Below, one piece after another: positions 8,401 to 9,686 of a stretch of 9,686 bases of DNA; position 1 is the first letter of the stretch, and each line of letters begins with the position of its first letter. This stretch comes from an uncultured Desulfarculaceae bacterium (GTDB taxonomy: Bacteria; Desulfobacterota; Desulfarculia; Desulfarculales; Desulfarculaceae): contig CALERA010000118.1 in NCBI GenBank assembly GCA_937908275.1, forward strand, positions 1 through 9,686, given 5' to 3'. A model generated the notes under the pieces. That model saw only the letters and a program-made list of their open reading frames with translations. It ran no database searches and had not been told where the DNA came from. The position numbers and the translations under genes are program-made.

Positions 8401-8651
8401 GCGAGGTCTTTGGCCGTCCGGAGATCGGACCGGATGGCGATTTCCTGGGCCTGGGGGGGGACTCGCTCCTGGCGGTGCGCCTGGCCGCCCGGATCAAGGA
8501 ACGACTGGGCCGGACCGTGCCCGTGGCGACCATCTTCGAGCTGCGCACCGTGCAAGCCGTGGCCTTCCGGCTGAACGGAGGCGGGGGAGGCCTGCCCCCC
8601 GCCTTGCCTGGGCCTGAAGCGGAGACCCAGCGCGAGGAAGGCCTGCTATGA
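2409..8651 (+). CDS. hybrid NRPS-PKS megasynthase, C-A-T-KS-AT-T
   Basis: This 2080-aa protein should load one amino acid, couple it to an acyl or peptidyl donor, and extend it with one malonyl unit. Domains in order: condensation, about 10-450 (HHLVYDG, His143-His144, Asp148). Adenylation, about 470-955 (HTSGSTG from 618; FDP with Asp664; NMYGPTETT from 757; GRRDDQIKLRG from 864; catalytic Lys951 in PSGKLDR). Carrier with GAHSLL, Ser1016. Ketosynthase, about 1075-1500 (Cys1245 in NTACSTGL, His1381 in EGHGTGT, His1423 in GNLGH). Acyltransferase, about 1610-1900 (Ser1697 in GHSVGEY; HAFH at 1796-1799, the malonyl-CoA signature). Carrier with LGGDSLL, Ser2019. All core catalytic residues are present. 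No ketoreductase, dehydratase, enoylreductase or thioesterase is seen, so the beta-keto group should stay. The GTG at 2409 is the first start after an in-frame TGA at 2400 but has a weak ribosome site; a TTG at 2442, with GGAG 11 bases upstream, is the alternative. It overlaps the next gene by four bases. Confidence 0.95.
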   Translation: MVAKSVGAVTKLWPLYAPQKAIWWDGAVHQRPTSYNIAEMVRFQGPLDADAFFAALSRVDDAADCFRLRFTLVDKEPRQFLAPDPGRDFALLDLSLGDDPETAALAETQRLVARPFDLARGPLHRHHLLRLGPEDHLWVRVYHHLVYDGFSGRLELNLIAASYAALVQGRPLPDLDLPGYFAAWEGVEPASASREQARALEHWRQRLAAGGPLCAFGQQPLAAPPGPASRLDRALTDAESSALSEMAQSLGISLPALLLAAYLLLLGRESGSDRPTCQTAMLGRRGPQQRQVLGAFAHAVPFSLDLAGVLTFAELARQVAGQQRSDFRHGRLTTPEMIQAGLDPWQGGPPWGAAFSALDFSYDPGFPALSVSPTPLAVGPVPDVNLTVCAQQHRSGSGALTLAWSHNPERISSEQAARLAARYQNLLTAILAQPEAPLAGLPFMPKAEEDQIAAWEDGPPAPPGCQDIPLHQAFWRQAQATPQALALSAGPERLDYAALAARAAALAARLRALGVGPETPVGLCLGSTAQMVVGFLGILAAGGAVLCLEPTLPPARLGEMASGLGCKLVVLQGHSRARLPREFLDQAALVDLDQPLEAAAPDFVPASADPGQLACILHTSGSTGRPKPVGVTHGALAAKMVTMLAYFGFTPGEVTCAAASIAFDPLLQQIFLPLTSGGAVWVPERTLLVDPPAFWPAAAEQGVTHLNLVPSILDALLEAAPARPLPSIRRLVVGGERFAPELAARAAAILGVEAIWNMYGPTETTVDASGWRVDPNAPGAELPIGRPLAGYRVRLLDADQRRAPLGHPGEICIGGMGLARGYLGRPEQTEASFPPDPFGPPGSRLYRSGDFARWREDGALLFLGRRDDQIKLRGQRIELGEVEAALRRQPGVSQAAVIQVQDGQDSRLVAYVAGPATTRELALGLAQELPRVAVPSRFVSLPSLPLLPSGKLDRQALPALEASAAPAPSRPPERNPRPAPAGGGALRRAIAAIWAELLGRDEVDPEANLFEMGAHSLLVPRALTRIKAVAGRELRAADLFRFPSVAALAAHLSGQDPTPGRPALSTAAQAGGPRPVAIIGLAFRFPGAEDRQTFWANLQAGVCSVSAPDRAALLAEGAPPALLDDPGFRPQQGRLTGVDLFDPAPFGYTPGAVQEMDPQQRLLLETAWRALEDAGCDPVADGPVGVVAGVGFNAYMIDNLGPRLARGSLTDRYMLMLGNDKDHAATRLAYKLDLTGPALNLNTACSTGLAAVVEAVEHLRAGRARVMLAGGASLGIASHGGYLYAEGGIASPSGACRPFDAAADGTVPGSGVGLVVLKLLDDALADGDAIQAVIRGMGLSNDGAARAAFTAPSVRGQAAALGAALAEAGVAPGAIGFVEGHGTGTALGDPIEAQALELAYGAGDEPLPPGGILLGSVKGNLGHLDAAAGVAGLIKAVLALQAGEVPPTCHFTTPNPRIAWEASPFRVSGQPEPWPPHLDGQPRRAAVSSFGVGGVNVHLVLEQAPPAPPLTAEAEAGPCLLALSAADDQALAQLAQSLAQRLAAPDPPALAVVAASLASRRRQAQRLALVAQDHQEAVARLTRAEAPGRARGARRGGAPALALVFPGQGAQHPGMGRDLYQGEPVFRQVVDQACDLLAGGAAADLRSLILAPEGDPAANARLTQTAVTQPALFTLEYALARLLLHHGLEPEALAGHSVGEYVAACLAGVMDFPDALGLVAERGRLMGSAPSGAMLALSLAEEQALALVADCGPGVCLAVVNGPRQCVAAGEALAIAALEAKTQALGRPAHRLAVSHAFHCHLMEPILHEFRAAVARVKLSPPRIACASNLSGGWLTPEQAVDPDYWVAHLRGQVRFAANLRLLLSEPDRVLVEAGPGQTLTRLALAGGAEPGRAIASQPRPSALDGRASLRLALGQLWTQGWEPDWTALHGPRRRAPLPTYPFQRVRLWLDPERPEPTCARAPNLAPPPRESGSFGEEAPPPHASSKELLEAVTQVWREVFGRPEIGPDGDFLGLGGDSLLAVRLAARIKERLGRTVPVATIFELRTVQAVAFRLNGGGGGLPPALPGPEAETQREEGLL

Positions 8652-9686
8652 TCCCCGAGCTGCCCGAAGAGATCATCCAACCCGCCCGCGCCCTGCTGGC
8701 GGAGCTGTCCGCCAAGGACATCCGCCTCTGGGCCGACAATGGCTCCCTGCGCTACGACGCCCCGGCCGGCATCTTCAGCGAGGAACTCAAGACCCAGGTG
8801 CGCCAGCACAAGGCCGTGCTGCTGGCCATCCTGCGCGCCGAGGCCGAGCCCGAGACCGCTCCCCTGTCCTGCCAGCAGGAGCGGATGTGGTTCCTGAGCC
8901 GGCTGGACCGCTCCCCGGGCCTGTACGTGGAGTGCCTGGTGCATCGCCTGGCGGGGCCCCTGGACGAGGCCCTCCTGGAAAAGGCCCTGGCCTGGGTGCT
9001 GCAACGCCACGCGGTGCTGCGCGGGGTCTTCCGCGACGGCCGCTCCGGGCCGGAGCAGGCGGTCATCCTGCCCGTGACGGCGGATTTGCAGCGGACCGAT
9101 CTCTCCGCCCTGCCACCGGCGGAGCGCGCTCAGGCCCTGACCCTGGCCTTGGCGCGGTTCCGCCAGGAGCGCCTGGACCTGGGCCAGGGTCCGGTGATCC
9201 GCTTCAGCCTGCTGCGCCTGGCGCCGGAGGAATCAATCCTGGCGGTGACGGGGCACCACGCGGTGGTGGATGGCTGGTCCGGCGGCCTGGTCATGGCCGA
9301 CCTGGCCCGGGCCTACAACGCCTTCCGGGCGGGAGCCGCCCCGACGGCCCCTCCGCCGGCCGCCAACTACGCCGCCTTCGCCCGCCAGCAGCAGGCCCAG
9401 ATCGCCGACGGCTCCCTGGACCGCGCGGCCGCGACCTGGGCCCGCGAGCTGGAAGGCCTCCAATTCACCCCCAGCCTGCCCAGCGATCTGCCCCGCCCCC
9501 CGGCCCAGTGCGGCCTGGGCGCGGAACTGGCCATCTCCCTGGCTCCGGATACGGTGGCGGGCCTGACCCGCTTCGCCCGCGCCCAGGGCGGCACCGCCTT
9601 CGCGGCCCTGCTGGCCGCCTTGGGAGTGGTGCTGGCCCGGGCCTCGGGTCAGCGCCGGCTCCTGGTGGGCGCGCCCACCTCCGGCC
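8648..9686 (+). CDS. NRPS, N-terminal part: TubC-type docking domain + condensation domain (runs off window)
   Basis: The frame is open from the ATG at 8648 to the window end (346 codons, no stop), so the gene is incomplete here. The ATG lies in an ATGA overlap with the stop of the upstream enzyme, which suggests translational coupling; GAGGAAGG at 8634-8641 can act as the ribosome site. Residues about 10-62 (LLAELSAKDIRLWADNGSLRY ... FSEELKTQVRQHKAVLLAIL) match the TubC-like beta-hairpin docking domain found at the N-terminus of subunits in mixed assembly lines. From about residue 72 a condensation domain follows: SCQQERMWFLSRLD (first core motif), then HHAVVDGW with His203-His204 and Asp208 at the active site, then LLVGAPTSG at the edge. 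It should take the chain from the malonate-extending module upstream and join it to an amino acid loaded by an adenylation domain beyond the window. Confidence 0.93.
   Translation, partial: MIPELPEEIIQPARALLAELSAKDIRLWADNGSLRYDAPAGIFSEELKTQVRQHKAVLLAILRAEAEPETAPLSCQQERMWFLSRLDRSPGLYVECLVHRLAGPLDEALLEKALAWVLQRHAVLRGVFRDGRSGPEQAVILPVTADLQRTDLSALPPAERAQALTLALARFRQERLDLGQGPVIRFSLLRLAPEESILAVTGHHAVVDGWSGGLVMADLARAYNAFRAGAAPTAPPPAANYAAFARQQQAQIADGSLDRAAATWARELEGLQFTPSLPSDLPRPPAQCGLGAELAISLAPDTVAGLTRFARAQGGTAFAALLAALGVVLARASGQRRLLVGAPTSG

Noticed and set aside
2358..8555. A 2065-codon open frame on the minus strand opposite the megasynthase
   Set aside because: It mirrors the plus-strand gene. Its translation is low-complexity (Gly, Gln, Ala, Arg, His) with no domain motifs. 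Long antisense frames are expected where third positions are nearly all G or C, and the plus strand carries intact NRPS and PKS motifs throughout.
1..9686. CRISPR arrays, tRNA or rRNA genes, insertion sequences or attachment sites
   Set aside because: I saw no repeat-spacer pattern, no cloverleaf or rRNA-like stretch, and no transposase or terminal inverted repeats. The many repeated GCC-CTG-GCC words inside the megasynthase are codon bias.

Overview
The window is very GC-rich. Codons end mostly in G or C, so long spurious open frames appear on both strands. Two things point to an anaerobic deltaproteobacterium (Desulfobacterota, Desulfarculus-like): a selenocysteine gene of the CC/Se-motif type beside a Bax inhibitor-1 (YccA-type) membrane protein, and the base composition. 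The taxon is an inference; no rRNA or taxonomic marker is present.

Left part (1-2213), all genes on the + strand. A secreted protein of unknown function (156-920) comes first. It is followed by a short gene (1041-1346) that ordinary gene calling breaks, because codon 31 is an in-frame TGA. The frame stays open for another 70 codons with a conserved-looking C-terminal half. Eleven bases after the TGA lies a compact hairpin whose loop is AGGTC, close to the SECIS loop of E. coli fdhF. I read it as a selenoprotein of the 'CC/Se motif' family. Forty bases later comes a seven-helix Bax inhibitor-1/YccA family protein (1387-2112), probably co-transcribed with it. A perfect 11-bp hairpin followed by six Ts (2181-2213) closes this block.

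Right part (2214-9686): a roughly 195-base, more AT-rich leader precedes the start of a hybrid non-ribosomal peptide/polyketide assembly line. The first enzyme (2409-8651, 2080 aa) has the order condensation - adenylation - carrier - ketosynthase - acyltransferase - carrier. It should add one amino acid and then one malonyl unit that stays unreduced at the beta carbon. The second enzyme (8648 to the window edge) overlaps it by 4 bases (ATGA). It begins with a TubC-like docking domain followed by a condensation domain, so it should take the chain from the first enzyme and join it to a further amino acid. Its adenylation domain and the rest of the cluster lie beyond the window. The product cannot be named from what is visible.
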